Below, one piece after another: positions 35,610 to 44,237 of a stretch of DNA of 64,000 bases (positions are counted from its first letter, which is position 1; every line of letters starts with the position of its first letter). The notes under the pieces are model-generated. The model was not told the DNA's origin and made no database searches. It was given only the letters and a program-made list of their open reading frames with translations. Origin of the DNA: CAVSJA01 sp963728145 (lineage in GTDB: Bacteria > Bacteroidota > Bacteroidia > Chitinophagales > Chitinophagaceae); assembly GCA_963728145.1 (NCBI GenBank), contig CAVSJA010000005.1:1-64000 (forward strand). The letters run 5' to 3'. The translations under genes were made by a program, and so were the position numbers.

Positions 35610-36429
35610 TCACAATGTCGTTCCGCAATATTTGCAAAATTTTGCATCCCGATCATGCCCTTCTTTTCCGCAGCCCGGGCAGGTTTCAGTGCCATGTTTT
35701 CTGTTCCGCACCGCCATTGCTATATCAGTCGTGATGATTCCCGTGGGTACAGCGATAATTCCATATCCGATAAACATCATTATCGAAGCAATAAATTTCC
35801 CCAATGGAGTAACAGGCGAAATATCGCCATAGCCGACTGTCGTTATGGTAACGATGCCCCAGTAAATGCTCTCGGGAATACTCGTGAATCCATTTTCGCC
35901 ATTTTCAACCAGGTACATAACAGATCCCAGGATTATGACCAATGCCAATACCACCAGCATGAAGATGCTGATTTTTTTCAAGCTGCTAAAAACGGCAGTT
36001 TTTAAAAACTCCATCTCAGTCAGGAAATGAGTGAGTTTAAAAATGCGGAAGATGCGTAATAGCCGGAGCGCACGCAATACCAGCAATGATTCTGCGCCAA
36101 CAAAGAATATACTCAGGTAAGATGGGATGATGGCAAGCAGGTCTATTATTCCCAAAAATGAAACTACATATCGCAGTGGTCTTTTTATACTGATCAGTCG
36201 GAGTATATATTCAATGCTGAACAGAATGGTGAAAATCCATTCCAGTACAGAAAAGAGATTCCCCATACCTCCTGTGATAACTCTCAATGCTATCAAGCAT
36301 CACAATGATAATCGAACCCAGGATAAAAACCAGGAGGGCTACATCAAATATTTTACCAGCCGTAGTATTTGATTCATAGATCGTTTCATGAAGCGTTGTC
36401 CGCCATGATTGTTGGAGACTCTTTTCCAT
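35610..36429 (-). CDS. Voltage-gated K+ channel family ion transporter with C-terminal zinc ribbon (frameshifted)
   Basis: Six-TM channel. The start (MEKSLQQSWRTTLHETIYES) and S1 (IFDVALLVFILGSIIIVML) are in one frame. After GESLF the frame changes near the A4 run 36251-36254 (T4 on the coding strand), where one extra T explains it; the other frame continues SVLEWIFTILFSIEYILRL. S4 is VLRALRLLRIFRIFKL; the selectivity filter is TITTVGYGDISP (TVGYGD, potassium). After S6 there is a CPGCGKEGHDRDAKFCKYCG zinc ribbon instead of a long cytoplasmic domain. Restored length about 272 residues. Confidence 0.9.
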
Positions 36430-36533
36430 GTGGTAAAATTAAGTTGAACAGGATTATTTAAATTTGAAACTATATTAAAATCGCCCATCTATAGGTAAGC
36501 CTTCAACTCTGGGCATAATTATGAAGTCCTGAT

Positions 36534-37013
36534 ATGCAACAACCCTCCATCCTAAAACATATACGCGACATAATAATCCTGCCATTTACAATGACAGTTA
36601 TTCTTCCCTGGTTATTCTTCGATAAGAATCAATCTCTTTTTCCTGATAGAATTGTTTTTAAGGTGATCGGTTTGATTTTTCTTGTTTCAGGCCTGGTTTT
36701 ATTTTTTTGGTCGGTGTATCTTTTTTGGGCTTTTGGAAAAGGAACGCTTGCTCCCTGGACGCCGACACAAAAACTGATTATCCGGGGCCCATATAAATAT
36801 TGCCGAAACCCGATGATATCAGGAGTGCTTTTTGTTTTGCTTGGTGAAACACTGGTGTTGAACTCAGTTAACATACTAATCATTGCCATCGTCTTTTTTA
36901 TAATAAATACGATATACTTTATTTTAATAGAAGAGCCCGGCCTGGATGAAAGATTTGGGAAAGAGTATGAAGAATATAAGAAGAATGTTCCCAGGTGGAT
37001 TCCGAAATGGTGA
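36534..37013 (+). CDS. Isoprenylcysteine carboxyl methyltransferase (ICMT/PEMT) family membrane protein
   Basis: 159 residues with about four TM helices. The SAM-binding C-terminal part is clear: LIIRGPYKYCRNPMISGVLFVLLGE, then EEPGLDERFGKEYEEYKKNVPRWIP, the ICMT signature (RxPxYxRHPxxxG ... E..L...F...Y..Y...V.R..P). Bacterial members methylate unknown small molecules or lipids. It stands alone, divergent from the channel gene. Confidence 0.88.
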   Translation: MQQPSILKHIRDIIILPFTMTVILPWLFFDKNQSLFPDRIVFKVIGLIFLVSGLVLFFWSVYLFWAFGKGTLAPWTPTQKLIIRGPYKYCRNPMISGVLFVLLGETLVLNSVNILIIAIVFFIINTIYFILIEEPGLDERFGKEYEEYKKNVPRWIPKW

Positions 37014-37059
37014 AAGGAAAATAACAACTATGGAATCAAAAGCGCGCGGAATACTACGA

Positions 37060-37143
37060 TGGTGAATGGTGAATTGTGAATGGTCCATAGTCAATAGTTA
37101 GAAGTTAATGTGCCAATTATCACAGATGATTCACCATTCACCA
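37060..37143. repeat. Inverted repeat of GGTGAAT words
   Basis: Left arm ATGGTGAATGGTGAAT followed by TGTGAATGGT; right arm GATTCACCATTCACC. The arms are separated by about 45 bp. Same architecture as the other word-hairpins of the window but with its own word. Confidence 0.75.
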
Positions 37144-37257
37144 AGAAAGTACATTTAAAAATATAAATATTAAGCTACTTATTAGTTTTCTGCCACTTTG
37201 TGTTTTTATCTAATATGTCTCAAGGGGAGCTTGACAATTTCAATAATAGATGGCGAT

Positions 37258-37362
37258 CTGGTATTTGTTGCCTTGACAGGAGCTATTGCAATTGGGATTA
37301 CAAATTTGCTTTGGATAGTGCGTGTGTACCAACAGAAGCGTAAGGAAATAATGAATACTTGA
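37258..37362 (+). pseudogene. Possible C-terminal remnant of a membrane protein
   Basis: The frame reads LVFVALTGAIAIGITNLLWI and VRVYQQKRKEIMNT then TGA. It has one hydrophobic helix and a basic tail but no start codon. It could be the end of a lost gene; low confidence. Confidence 0.3.
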
Positions 37363-37524
37363 AAATTTAACTTCGGCCAACGCGACTTTTGCGTTATGTA
37401 CTTTGTTGAACATTAAAGGAATTCACCATTTGTAATTCTTGGCAAATAATATTTATTAAATTCATTTAATCACTTACCTTTAAAGTGTACACATCTGTTT
37501 AATAAACCATTAAATTCAAAAAAA

Positions 37525-37860
37525 ATGGCACCAAAAAGAAGAGCTGCACGAAAAGCAGTCAAACGCCGAGTAGTAAGAAAAGCTGTTAAACGCAGAGCGG
37601 TTAAGAAAGCGGTAAAACGCAGGGTAGCAAGAAAAGCAGTCAAACGCAGAGTGGTAAGAAAAGCAGCAAAACGCAGGGTAGTTAGAAAAGCAGTTAAACG
37701 CAGAGTGGTAAAGAAAGCAGTACGGAAACGTGTAGTTAAAAAAGCAATCAGACGTAGAGTGGCAAAGAAAGCATTGCTAAAAAGAGCAGTTAAAAGAGCA
37801 GTTGTAAGGAGAGCAATTCTGGCGAAAGTGGTTGCTAATAATGCTAACCCAGAAGGATAA
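37525..37860 (+). CDS. Extremely basic histone H1-like repeat protein
   Basis: 111 residues, almost only K, R, A and V. It is built from about ten imperfect 8-residue repeats of the kind VKRRVVRKA (KRR-V-x-RKA/KKA spacing), ending LAKVVANNANPEG. Apart from the C-terminal Glu there are no acidic residues, so the charge is strongly positive (over half the residues are K or R). In a helix the basic residues would spread around. Resembles bacterial H1/HctB-type and AlgP-like nucleoid proteins in composition, so DNA or RNA compaction is likely. Own promoter region and a strong terminator make it a free-standing, probably well-expressed gene. Confidence 0.8.
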   Translation: MAPKRRAARKAVKRRVVRKAVKRRAVKKAVKRRVARKAVKRRVVRKAAKRRVVRKAVKRRVVKKAVRKRVVKKAIRRRVAKKALLKRAVKRAVVRRAILAKVVANNANPEG

Positions 37861-37881
37861 AACAAAGATTTTATTTAGGAA

Positions 37882-37909
37882 ATCCTGCCCTTTGGCGGGA
37901 TTTTTTTTT
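37882..37909 (+). terminator. Intrinsic terminator of the basic-protein gene
   Basis: ATCCTGCC and GGCGGGAT form an 8-bp stem with one G-T pair and a CTTT loop, followed by nine T. This is the cleanest terminator in the window. Confidence 0.92.
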
Positions 37910-38069
37910 GAGCGAATTGCGGAGCTTAGGTTGACGAAAAATAACTTTGTTGCTGACAAAGATCATTACAAGATCGATATTGGACTCTTCCTTTGTAATT
38001 TTAAAATGATTTAGAGACAAAATGCATCTTAAATGAGTGCAAAATTTATTTTATTTAATTCCAATTGCT

Positions 38070-38561
38070 ATGAAAATTAATAAGCCAATCAAACGTCATA
38101 CAGCGATTGTAGAATTGTCAAAGGACCATCATTTTGCATTATTACTGGTGTGGAAAATCAGGGAAGGATTCCGTAAATCAATTGAAGCCGCCAGGATCAG
38201 CAAGTATGTGGTTCATTTTTTTGAGACAGATTTAGCTCAGCACTTTAAAGAGGAGGAAGCGTTTCTGTTCAGCAAACTTCCTGCAAACAATGAACTGAGA
38301 ATTCAAGCCGAGGAGGATCATCGGCAAATAAGACAGCTGGTTAACGATTTAAGGCAGAATGCAATAGACAAGGATTTGCTGGAAAAGTTTGCAAGTACAA
38401 TAGAGAACCATATACGTTTCGAAGAACGAAAATTATTTAATCATTTGCAGGAAAGTATGTCTGAAACTGAATTGGCAGAGGTAGCATCATCACTTAAAGA
38501 CAGAGGGCAAGAAAAAGAACCACTTTGGGAGGATCCTTTTTGGGCGGAAAGGAGATTGTAA
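38070..38561 (+). CDS. Hemerythrin HHE domain protein
   Basis: 163 residues from ATG 38070. Iron-ligand pattern of a hemerythrin-like four-helix bundle: RHTAIVELSKDHHFALLLVWK, AQHFKEEEAFLFSKL, AEEDHRQIRQLVNDL and IENHIRFEERKLFNHL. Such proteins bind O2 or NO or handle iron. The N-terminal His pair (DHH) and the HxxxE motifs are intact. Followed after 21 bp by the esterase gene. Confidence 0.9.
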   Translation: MKINKPIKRHTAIVELSKDHHFALLLVWKIREGFRKSIEAARISKYVVHFFETDLAQHFKEEEAFLFSKLPANNELRIQAEEDHRQIRQLVNDLRQNAIDKDLLEKFASTIENHIRFEERKLFNHLQESMSETELAEVASSLKDRGQEKEPLWEDPFWAERRL

Positions 38562-38582
38562 AAAAAATATGGATCTTCAATT

Positions 38583-39429
38583 ATGAAATCACTACAGATC
38601 TTAATATTTACGCTGAGTATGATGATGACTTATTCTGGCTTTGCCCGACAAAATCCAGTAGGAGACAGTATTCTGAACGTGAAGCTTTATTCAAAAATAC
38701 TTGGCCAGGATCGTGAACTGATCATTCACCTTCCCCGAAACTATGACCCACGCAAGAAATACCCGGTAATTTATGTTTTGGACGGAAGTTCTCAAGACCA
38801 GCACATAGCGGATAAGTTCGACAGCCTATCGAGTCTTGCTCATGTGCCACAAACTATAGTCGTGGGCATTCCTAATATGTCTGGTGCAAATCGAACACTT
38901 CAACTGGTTCCACCTTTTATGCTTACTGATCCGGATAAGCCCGAAAGCCCACCGGGAACAGCAGATACATTTTTAGATTTTATGGAACTGGAACTGATAC
39001 CCTTTATCGCGGAAAAGTACGGAGCATCCGGACTGCGTTTATTTGCTGGTAATTCAAGAGGAGGGCTGCTGGTCATGTATTCTCTTATTCATAAACCTGA
39101 TTTATTTACAGGGCGATTCTGTTTCAGCACTCCGCTGTGGAGACAAAATAATTTATTGGTTTCCAAGGTTAGTGAATTTCTCGCTTCAAACAAAGGAATG
39201 AATTCATTCCTATATGCTGAGCGCTGGTGCCAACGAAACTGAAAATATAAAAAGCGGACTTGATACATTGACACAGGTTCTTAAACAGAAAGCGCCTACC
39301 GGATTTGTTTGGTATACCTATTATACACCCGGTGTCGATCACCAGCTAAACGCCAAAGTGTCGGCAACAGATGGCATATTGCAATGGGGAGAATTTGTTA
39401 AGAAACAAAACAACATCAAACAAAAGTAA
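38583..39429 (+). CDS. Secreted alpha/beta hydrolase, putative esterase (frameshifted)
   Basis: Signal peptide about 1-21 (ending YSGFARQ). Esterase-D/Fes-like fold: LIIHLPRNYDPRKKYPVIYVLDGSSQ, TIVVGIPNMSGANRTLQL, and the nucleophile elbow LFAGNSRGGLLVMYSL. Near 39213-39218 one extra base shifts the frame after MNSFLY; the other frame continues LSAGANETENIKSG and carries the late histidine PGVDHQLNAKV. Restored length about 281 residues. Family members cleave siderophore or acyl esters. Confidence 0.85.
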
Positions 39430-39501
39430 TCGCGTCATTTAAAGAAGACCTGCCCTCGTCTATTGTTGCCTGTGTCGCGGAAGCTATATTTAATGACACC
39501 T

Positions 39502-40626
39502 TCATTTTGCATGGTGCATCTTTTTTTCAGGAAACATATTCAAAATATCTTTTTCCGTTGCTTTGCATATACCTCGTTCGGTGATGAGGCCAGAAATGAG
39601 TCTTGCTGGTGTTACATCGAAACCATAATTCGATGCAGGGCTGCCAGGTGATGTAACCAGGATTCTTTTTATTTCGTCACCACACCAACCATCCATATAT
39701 TTTACTTCATCCTGGCTTCTTTCCTCAATGGGTATCTCTTTGACCCCATCATGGATGTTCCAATCGAATGTTGAAGAGGGAAGGGCCACATAAAAAGGAA
39801 TCTTATTATCATAAGCGGCAAGCGCCTTCAGGTAAGTACCGATCTTATTTGCTGTATCACCGGCACGAGTCACTCTATCGGCACCTGTAATAACTATGTC
39901 TACCATTTCATGCTGCATCAGGTGACCTCCGGCATTGTCAACAATAACTGTGTGGGGAATCCCATGCATGTTCAATTCCCAGGCTGTTAAACCAGCGCCC
40001 TGATTGCGGGGCCTGGTCTCATCTATCCAGACATGAACTTTAATTCCGTTATTAAATGCTTCATAAACCGGGGCCAATGCCGAACCATAATCTACAAAAG
40101 CCAGCCAACCGGCATTACAATGAGTGAGAATATTTACTGGTTCTCCTTTTTTAGTTTTACTAAGCCCTGTAATTATAGCTGCGCCGTGTTTTCCAATCTG
40201 CCGGCAATAATCCGCGTCTTCGGAAGCAATACGAAGGGCCGTATCCCTGGCTACCGTTATTTTTTCATCTATCATCTTGACTTTCGCAATAGTGGCGAGC
40301 TGTCTGTTCACCGCCCATTCAAGATTAACCGCTGTTGGCCTGGCCGATTTTAGCAAACCGGCCGATTTGAGAAGCTTGCCTTCATCAAAACTATTACTCT
40401 GTCCCGCCTCTATCGCGGCCAAATACATACCGTAACCAGCAGTAGCCCCAATAAGACCAGCACCCCTTACATGCATATCCCTTATGGCCTCTACAACATC
40501 GCTTACTGAATTCAACTCTTCAATAATAAATTGATGAGGTAGTTTACGTTGGTCAATGATGCAAATAGTGCCAGAATTTTCATCCTTAAGCCAGATTGTC
40601 AAGTAATGTTTGCCTTGCACCTTCAT
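39502..40626 (-). CDS. mtnA: S-methyl-5-thioribose-1-phosphate isomerase
   Basis: 374 residues. Methionine salvage: converts methylthioribose-1-phosphate to methylthioribulose-1-phosphate. Signatures: IRDMHVRGAGLIGATAGYGM, EDADYCRQIGKHGA, ILTHCNAGWLA (catalytic Cys), HVWIDETRPRNQGAGLTAWEL, DIVITGADRVTRAGDTANKIGTY (catalytic Asp) and the ending TPARLISGLITERGI. An upstream TACAATTTTCG stretch may be its -7 region. No other mtn gene is near. Confidence 0.95.
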   Translation of the reverse strand: MKVQGKHYLTIWLKDENSGTICIIDQRKLPHQFIIEELNSVSDVVEAIRDMHVRGAGLIGATAGYGMYLAAIEAGQSNSFDEGKLLKSAGLLKSARPTAVNLEWAVNRQLATIAKVKMIDEKITVARDTALRIASEDADYCRQIGKHGAAIITGLSKTKKGEPVNILTHCNAGWLAFVDYGSALAPVYEAFNNGIKVHVWIDETRPRNQGAGLTAWELNMHGIPHTVIVDNAGGHLMQHEMVDIVITGADRVTRAGDTANKIGTYLKALAAYDNKIPFYVALPSSTFDWNIHDGVKEIPIEERSQDEVKYMDGWCGDEIKRILVTSPGSPASNYGFDVTPARLISGLITERGICKATEKDILNMFPEKKMHHAK

Positions 40627-41166
40627 ATATATACATTGTCAGGAACCGCGAAAATTGTAGTCTTTTAAGAACCGAATGTAACGAAATGTGGAATACAGGC
40701 CCTTGTCAGAAATGTCATTAAGTTAAGATTCGAAGGCAATCATTTAATTTTAAACATCCATTTATCATCATTTTAGTTCAATGAAGTAAAACCCCTTTAG
40801 GGGTTGAATCTTTGTAGGAACGCAATAGCCCCAGGGATTCAAACCCCGTAGGGGTGAAATCTGAAGCTTGGGGTTTTAGCAAATTGTTTTTAAAAATGAT
40901 GACGAAAACAAAACCTCCAATACTAAAATTTTCGTCATTGCCGGTCTGGAGATGATTTTATTGTTGGTAAAAAAGTTTGTTGAGGCATCACGTATATAAA
41001 GTTGCAAGTGCGAAATACCTTTAAATCAGTTACAGACTAAGGTCGCGAGAATGTTGCGCCCCTCCGGGGCTTGAAACCGCGGGGGAATCGTTTTTCTACA
41101 AAGATTTAACCCCTAAAGGGGTTATTCTGACAACATAAATTCTTTTGCCAAAAATCAATAGGCGGA
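40627..41166. repeat. Intergenic region with CCCC/GGGG palindromic repeats
   Basis: No gene seen over 540 bp. Palindromic cores include AACCCCTTTAGGGGTT (about 40790-40805), AACCCCGTAGGGGT (about 40842-40855), GCCCCTCCGGGGC (about 41058-41070) and AACCCCTAAAGGGGTT (about 41109-41124). Each is next to a copy of TTGAATCTTTGTAG or TTTCTACAAAGATTTAA, so the elements occur in opposite orientations at the two ends of the gap. Confidence 0.8.
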
Positions 41167-41436
41167 ATGCTGTGGCCATTTCACTTAGTGCTTCCGTTAC
41201 AGCTAATTTTATCGGAATTGTATTTTTTTGAGTTGAAGAAAAAGCAAATTCGTTTGCAATGGACAACCATCATAACTATCTTTCTATTTACCCTGATTAT
41301 GATAGCGGGTATTTATGGAACTCTTAGTTATTGGATACCAAAGGTTGCGAAGATATTAGGTGAGTTAAGAGCCTTAAAATGGGAAACTGAATGTCTTATC
41401 AACTGCATTAATTTTACCAGCAATCGTCCCGGATGA
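41167..41436 (+). CDS. Possible small membrane protein or gene remnant
   Basis: 89 residues. Amphipathic start (WPFHLVLPLQLILSELYFF), a basic loop (ELKKKQIRLQ) and one strong TM helix (TIITIFLFTLIMIAGIYG). The second half (LGELRALKWETECLINCINF) is not membrane-like. It could be the end of a larger lost gene. I recognise no family. Confidence 0.3.
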   Translation: MLWPFHLVLPLQLILSELYFFELKKKQIRLQWTTIITIFLFTLIMIAGIYGTLSYWIPKVAKILGELRALKWETECLINCINFTSNRPG

Positions 41437-41514
41437 CTGCAATATTTGTGCAGTAGAGCCACCTGGATGTTATAACCGATGATATCCGAGTGCAGAGTCA
41501 CGCAAAACCAATAA

Positions 41515-41931
41515 ATGTATATGACAAGTCATAACGCACTATTTGTATTACTGTCGACAGCTTTAACATTGACAAGTTGTTCAGAAATCAAAACAAATGA
41601 TGCAAAAGCAACTTTCAGATATTGGGCAGGAACAGACTCTCCGGCAGACATAGAATTACTACACGGACAATATTGGCAATCTGGACATTGGACAAAGGAA
41701 TATATAATGTACCTAGAATTAAAGTCTTCAAAAACTTGGTGGGAGGAATTTATTCAGCACAATTCATTAGCGCCAGACACAACAAAATGGTCAAGACCAA
41801 ATGATGCACCCAAATGGTTTACGCCGTCAGAAAATTCAATACAATTTGGACAGACTGGATTTAGTCAAGGCTCCAGATATTTTTATGACACGACAACAGG
41901 AGTTTGCTGCATCTATGAAATTCAACTATGA
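41515..41931 (+). CDS. Small lipoprotein of unknown function
   Basis: 138 residues (or from ATG 41521). Lipobox TALTLTSCSE (Cys ~22). The mature part is rich in aromatics: YWQSGHWTKEYIMYLELKSSKTWWEEFI, DAPKWFTPSENS and FSQGSRYFYDTTTGVCCIYEIQL. I associate this pattern with an uncharacterised Bacteroidota lipoprotein group. AT-rich, like the accessory genes at 9-11 kb. Single gene. Confidence 0.65.
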   Translation: MYMTSHNALFVLLSTALTLTSCSEIKTNDAKATFRYWAGTDSPADIELLHGQYWQSGHWTKEYIMYLELKSSKTWWEEFIQHNSLAPDTTKWSRPNDAPKWFTPSENSIQFGQTGFSQGSRYFYDTTTGVCCIYEIQL

Positions 41932-42014
41932 CATTGAGCTGGATGCAACCAGAAACTAGCCGAAAAAGAACGGCTCTCAATAGGAAATTTGAAATAACAA
42001 ATCTCAAATAGTCT

Positions 42015-42098
42015 CTAACCGATCAATGCAAGTATTCCGTAAATAACAATGTAAGAAACGATGGTGAGTGCGATGAAGAGTTTGTGGGCGTTTTTCAT
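42015..42098 (-). CDS. Candidate 27-residue single-helix membrane peptide
   Basis: ATG at 42098, stop at 42015. A positively charged start (MKNAHK) is followed by a clean hydrophobic helix (LFIALTIVSYIVIYGILALIG), the shape of small membrane peptides in bacteria. It lies downstream of sucC on the same strand, beyond the word-hairpin. It was found by reading the gap, and no ribosome-binding site helps in this phylum. Conservation would decide. Confidence 0.4.
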   Translation of the reverse strand: MKNAHKLFIALTIVSYIVIYGILALIG

Positions 42099-42285
42099 AG
42101 TGGATTTTGGTTTTTTTGGATACCGATATTGGGATAACGTGAATCTATGATAAATATTTCCTTAATGCAAATCATAAATACTGAATTTTTTGATTGCAGT
42201 AAATACGGTTTCAATAACGAATAGAAAATGGTGGGAGATATACAGGATTACCTGTAGAAATGTTAAGGTTCTGAGACGCGGAGTA

Positions 42286-42453
42286 CCAGATCGGAAGAAC
42301 AGAGGAACAGATGAACAGCAGAACAGCAGATCAGTAGATCAGTAGAACCTGAAACTGAGACATTCACTGTTCATCTGTTCCTCAGGTCTGCTGTTCCTCT
42401 GCTCCGCTGTTCCGCTGTTCGTCTGTTCCGCTGTTCATCCGTTCCTCCGATCA
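42286..42453. repeat. Inverted repeat of GGAACAG/GAACAGCAG words
   Basis: Left arm 42286-42350 (GGAACAGATGAACAGCAGAA and variants with GATCAGTA) and right arm 42363-42453 (TGTTCATCTGTTCC, CTGCTGTTCC, CCGCTGTTCC words). It starts a few bases after the sucC stop codon and could form a hairpin of more than 60 bp. The same word occurs without an inverted partner at 48116. Confidence 0.9.
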
Positions 42454-42454
42454 C

Positions 42455-43669
42455 TCACGCCGAAACAGCTTTATTTACCAGTGCAGCGGCTTCGCTCAAT
42501 AAAATCGCTGATTGTACTTTCAGTCCGCTTTCTTCTATCAGTTTCTTGGCTTCTTCGGCATTGGTTCCCTGTAGGCGGACAATAATGGGAACCCTTATAT
42601 TACCTATGGATTTGTATGCATCGATAACCCCCTGGGCAACACGGTCGCAACGAACAATTCCGCCGAATATGTTGATCAGGATGGCTTTTACCTTTGGATC
42701 TTTCAGGATGATCCTGAAGCCGGCTTCAACGGTTTGTGCATTGGCAGTGCCACCTACATCCAGGAAGTTGGCGGGCTCACCACCACTGAGTTTGATCATA
42801 TCCATGGTAGCCATGGCCAGTCCGGCGCCATTAACCATGCAGCCAACATTGCCATCGAGCTTTACAAAATTCAGGTTGTATTTACCGGCTTCTACTTCCG
42901 TCGGATCTTCTTCACTTATATCACGTAATGCTTCCAGGTCCGGATGACGCATCAGTGCATTATCGTCGAGATTCATTTTGCAATCCACTGCAATGATCTT
43001 ATCATCGCTGGTCTTAAAAAGCGGGTTGATCTCCAGCATTGCGCAATCCAGACCAACATAAGCATTATATAAATTGGTAACAAACCGCACGCAGTTCTTA
43101 AATGCTTCTCCCTTCAAGCCAAGATTGAAAGCAATCTTTCTTGCCTGGAAAGGCTGAAGTCCACCGGAAGGATGAACCCATTCCTTAAATATTTTTTCGG
43201 GTGTATCATGCGCCACTTCTTCAATATTCATTCCACCTTCGGTACTATACATGATCACATTTTGACCGCTGGTTCGATCTAGAAGAATTGATAAATAAAA
43301 TTCCTTTGTTGGGTTGGGTCCATGGTAATAAACATCCTGCGCCACCAATACCTTATTTACCACTTTTCCTGCCGCACCGGTTTGAATAGTAACCAGTGTA
43401 CCCCCAAGCATGTTTCCCGCAATGGTCTTGATCTCTTCAGAATTCTTTCCAACCGCCACACCACGTTGTTCGGTTCCCTTGATCTTTCCCTTTCCCCGTC
43501 CACCGGCATGTATCTGCGCTTTTACTACGCCAAAACTATTATTGGTTTGAACCTTTAAAAGTTTATATGCTTCTTCTGCCTTTTCCGGTGTATCAACCGG
43601 AATCCCTTCCTGTACAGGAACATTGTATTTCTTTAGCAGTTCTTTTGCCTGGTATTCGTGGAGGTTCAT
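42455..43669 (-). CDS. sucC: Succinate--CoA ligase (ADP-forming) beta subunit
   Basis: 404 residues, full length. TCA-cycle enzyme making succinyl-CoA/succinate plus ATP with the SucD alpha subunit (not in the window). ATP-grasp domain: MNLHEYQAKELLKKYNVPV, KAQIHAGGRGKGKIKG, GLDCAMLEINPLF, AVDCKMNLDDNAL, and the ligase part FLDVGGTANAQTVEAGFRIIL and NIFGGIVRCDRVAQGVIDA. Conserved housekeeping gene with no frameshift. Confidence 0.97.
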   Translation of the reverse strand: MNLHEYQAKELLKKYNVPVQEGIPVDTPEKAEEAYKLLKVQTNNSFGVVKAQIHAGGRGKGKIKGTEQRGVAVGKNSEEIKTIAGNMLGGTLVTIQTGAAGKVVNKVLVAQDVYYHGPNPTKEFYLSILLDRTSGQNVIMYSTEGGMNIEEVAHDTPEKIFKEWVHPSGGLQPFQARKIAFNLGLKGEAFKNCVRFVTNLYNAYVGLDCAMLEINPLFKTSDDKIIAVDCKMNLDDNALMRHPDLEALRDISEEDPTEVEAGKYNLNFVKLDGNVGCMVNGAGLAMATMDMIKLSGGEPANFLDVGGTANAQTVEAGFRIILKDPKVKAILINIFGGIVRCDRVAQGVIDAYKSIGNIRVPIIVRLQGTNAEEAKKLIEESGLKVQSAILLSEAAALVNKAVSA

Positions 43670-44237
43670 TCAGGAAAAATTTCGGCGAAAATAACGAATG
43701 AATTTGATTCCTGTCCCGCTGGCTGTCGGGAGTTTGATTGTTTCATAGTTTGATGCCTGCCTGTCGGTAGGCAGGGTTGGCTTCATGACAAACAAGCTGC
43801 CCTATCCGGGTAGTAATTTTAATCGAAAAGCGATCGTTAGGTATTAAGCAAAATCCCTGATTTGCATCTCGCATCAAAATTATTCCGAGAACAGGCCCCG
43901 ATGGGGCAATGCATTTTGAGTAAGAGTGGTTGATTGTAGGGTTGGTTACAAACATGCTGCCCCTATTGGGGCAGTAATTACATTAGCCAGGATTTGAAAA
44001 GGGAGTTGTTAATATATTATACAAGTTTTTTTTGGAAGCCCGAGACCCCGTAGGGGTCAGATGTTTGTAACAACAATGCCTATACCGCAATGGGCACTTT
44101 AAACTGGTTGCCCCATCGGGGCCAGAATGTCGCGAAGAAGTATACCTATAAAAAAACAAACGAATCAACTTTGATTAGCTTAAAAATGCAGACTCAAATT
44201 TGATTCAACTTTAGAAAATTGAATATCTTTTCCACCT
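43670..44237. repeat. Intergenic region with several CCCC/GGGG palindromic repeats
   Basis: A 568-bp gap upstream of sucC and the following lipoprotein. Repeated modules pair ACAAACATGCTGCCC with CTATTGGGGCAGTAATTAC (about 43946-43980). A similar module is at about 43790-43815, GACCCCGTAGGGGTC at about 44043-44057 and TTGCCCCATCGGGGC at about 44108-44122, with TTTGTAACAA nearby. No intact gene on either strand. Confidence 0.75.
44200..44231 (+). promoter_or_regulatory. Putative Bacteroidota-type promoter
   Basis: TTG at 44200-44202, a 21-bp spacer and TATCTTTT at 44224-44231 fit the TTG-N19/21-TAnnTTTG pattern of the primary sigma factor of this phylum. The ATG follows after six bases, which would make the transcript nearly leaderless. 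Confidence 0.4.

Larger units (their letters stand above)
37014..37524. other. Intergenic region: word hairpin, gene remnant, upstream sequence of the basic protein
   Basis: A 511-bp gap. It holds an inverted repeat of GGTGAAT words (37060-37083 against GATTCACCATTCACC at 37128-37143) and a membrane-protein-like remnant at 37258-37362. An AT-rich stretch before the basic-protein gene contains a TACCTTTA box at 37475-37482. I see no intact gene. Confidence 0.6.

Noticed and set aside
37832..38014. 60-residue open frame after the basic protein gene
   Set aside because: Overlaps the end of the basic protein gene and its terminator in another frame.
40627..41166. Structured RNA gene (e.g. riboswitch) in the palindrome-rich gap
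   Set aside because: The hairpins are the dispersed CCCC/GGGG repeats seen at several unrelated gaps, so a local regulatory RNA is not needed to explain them.
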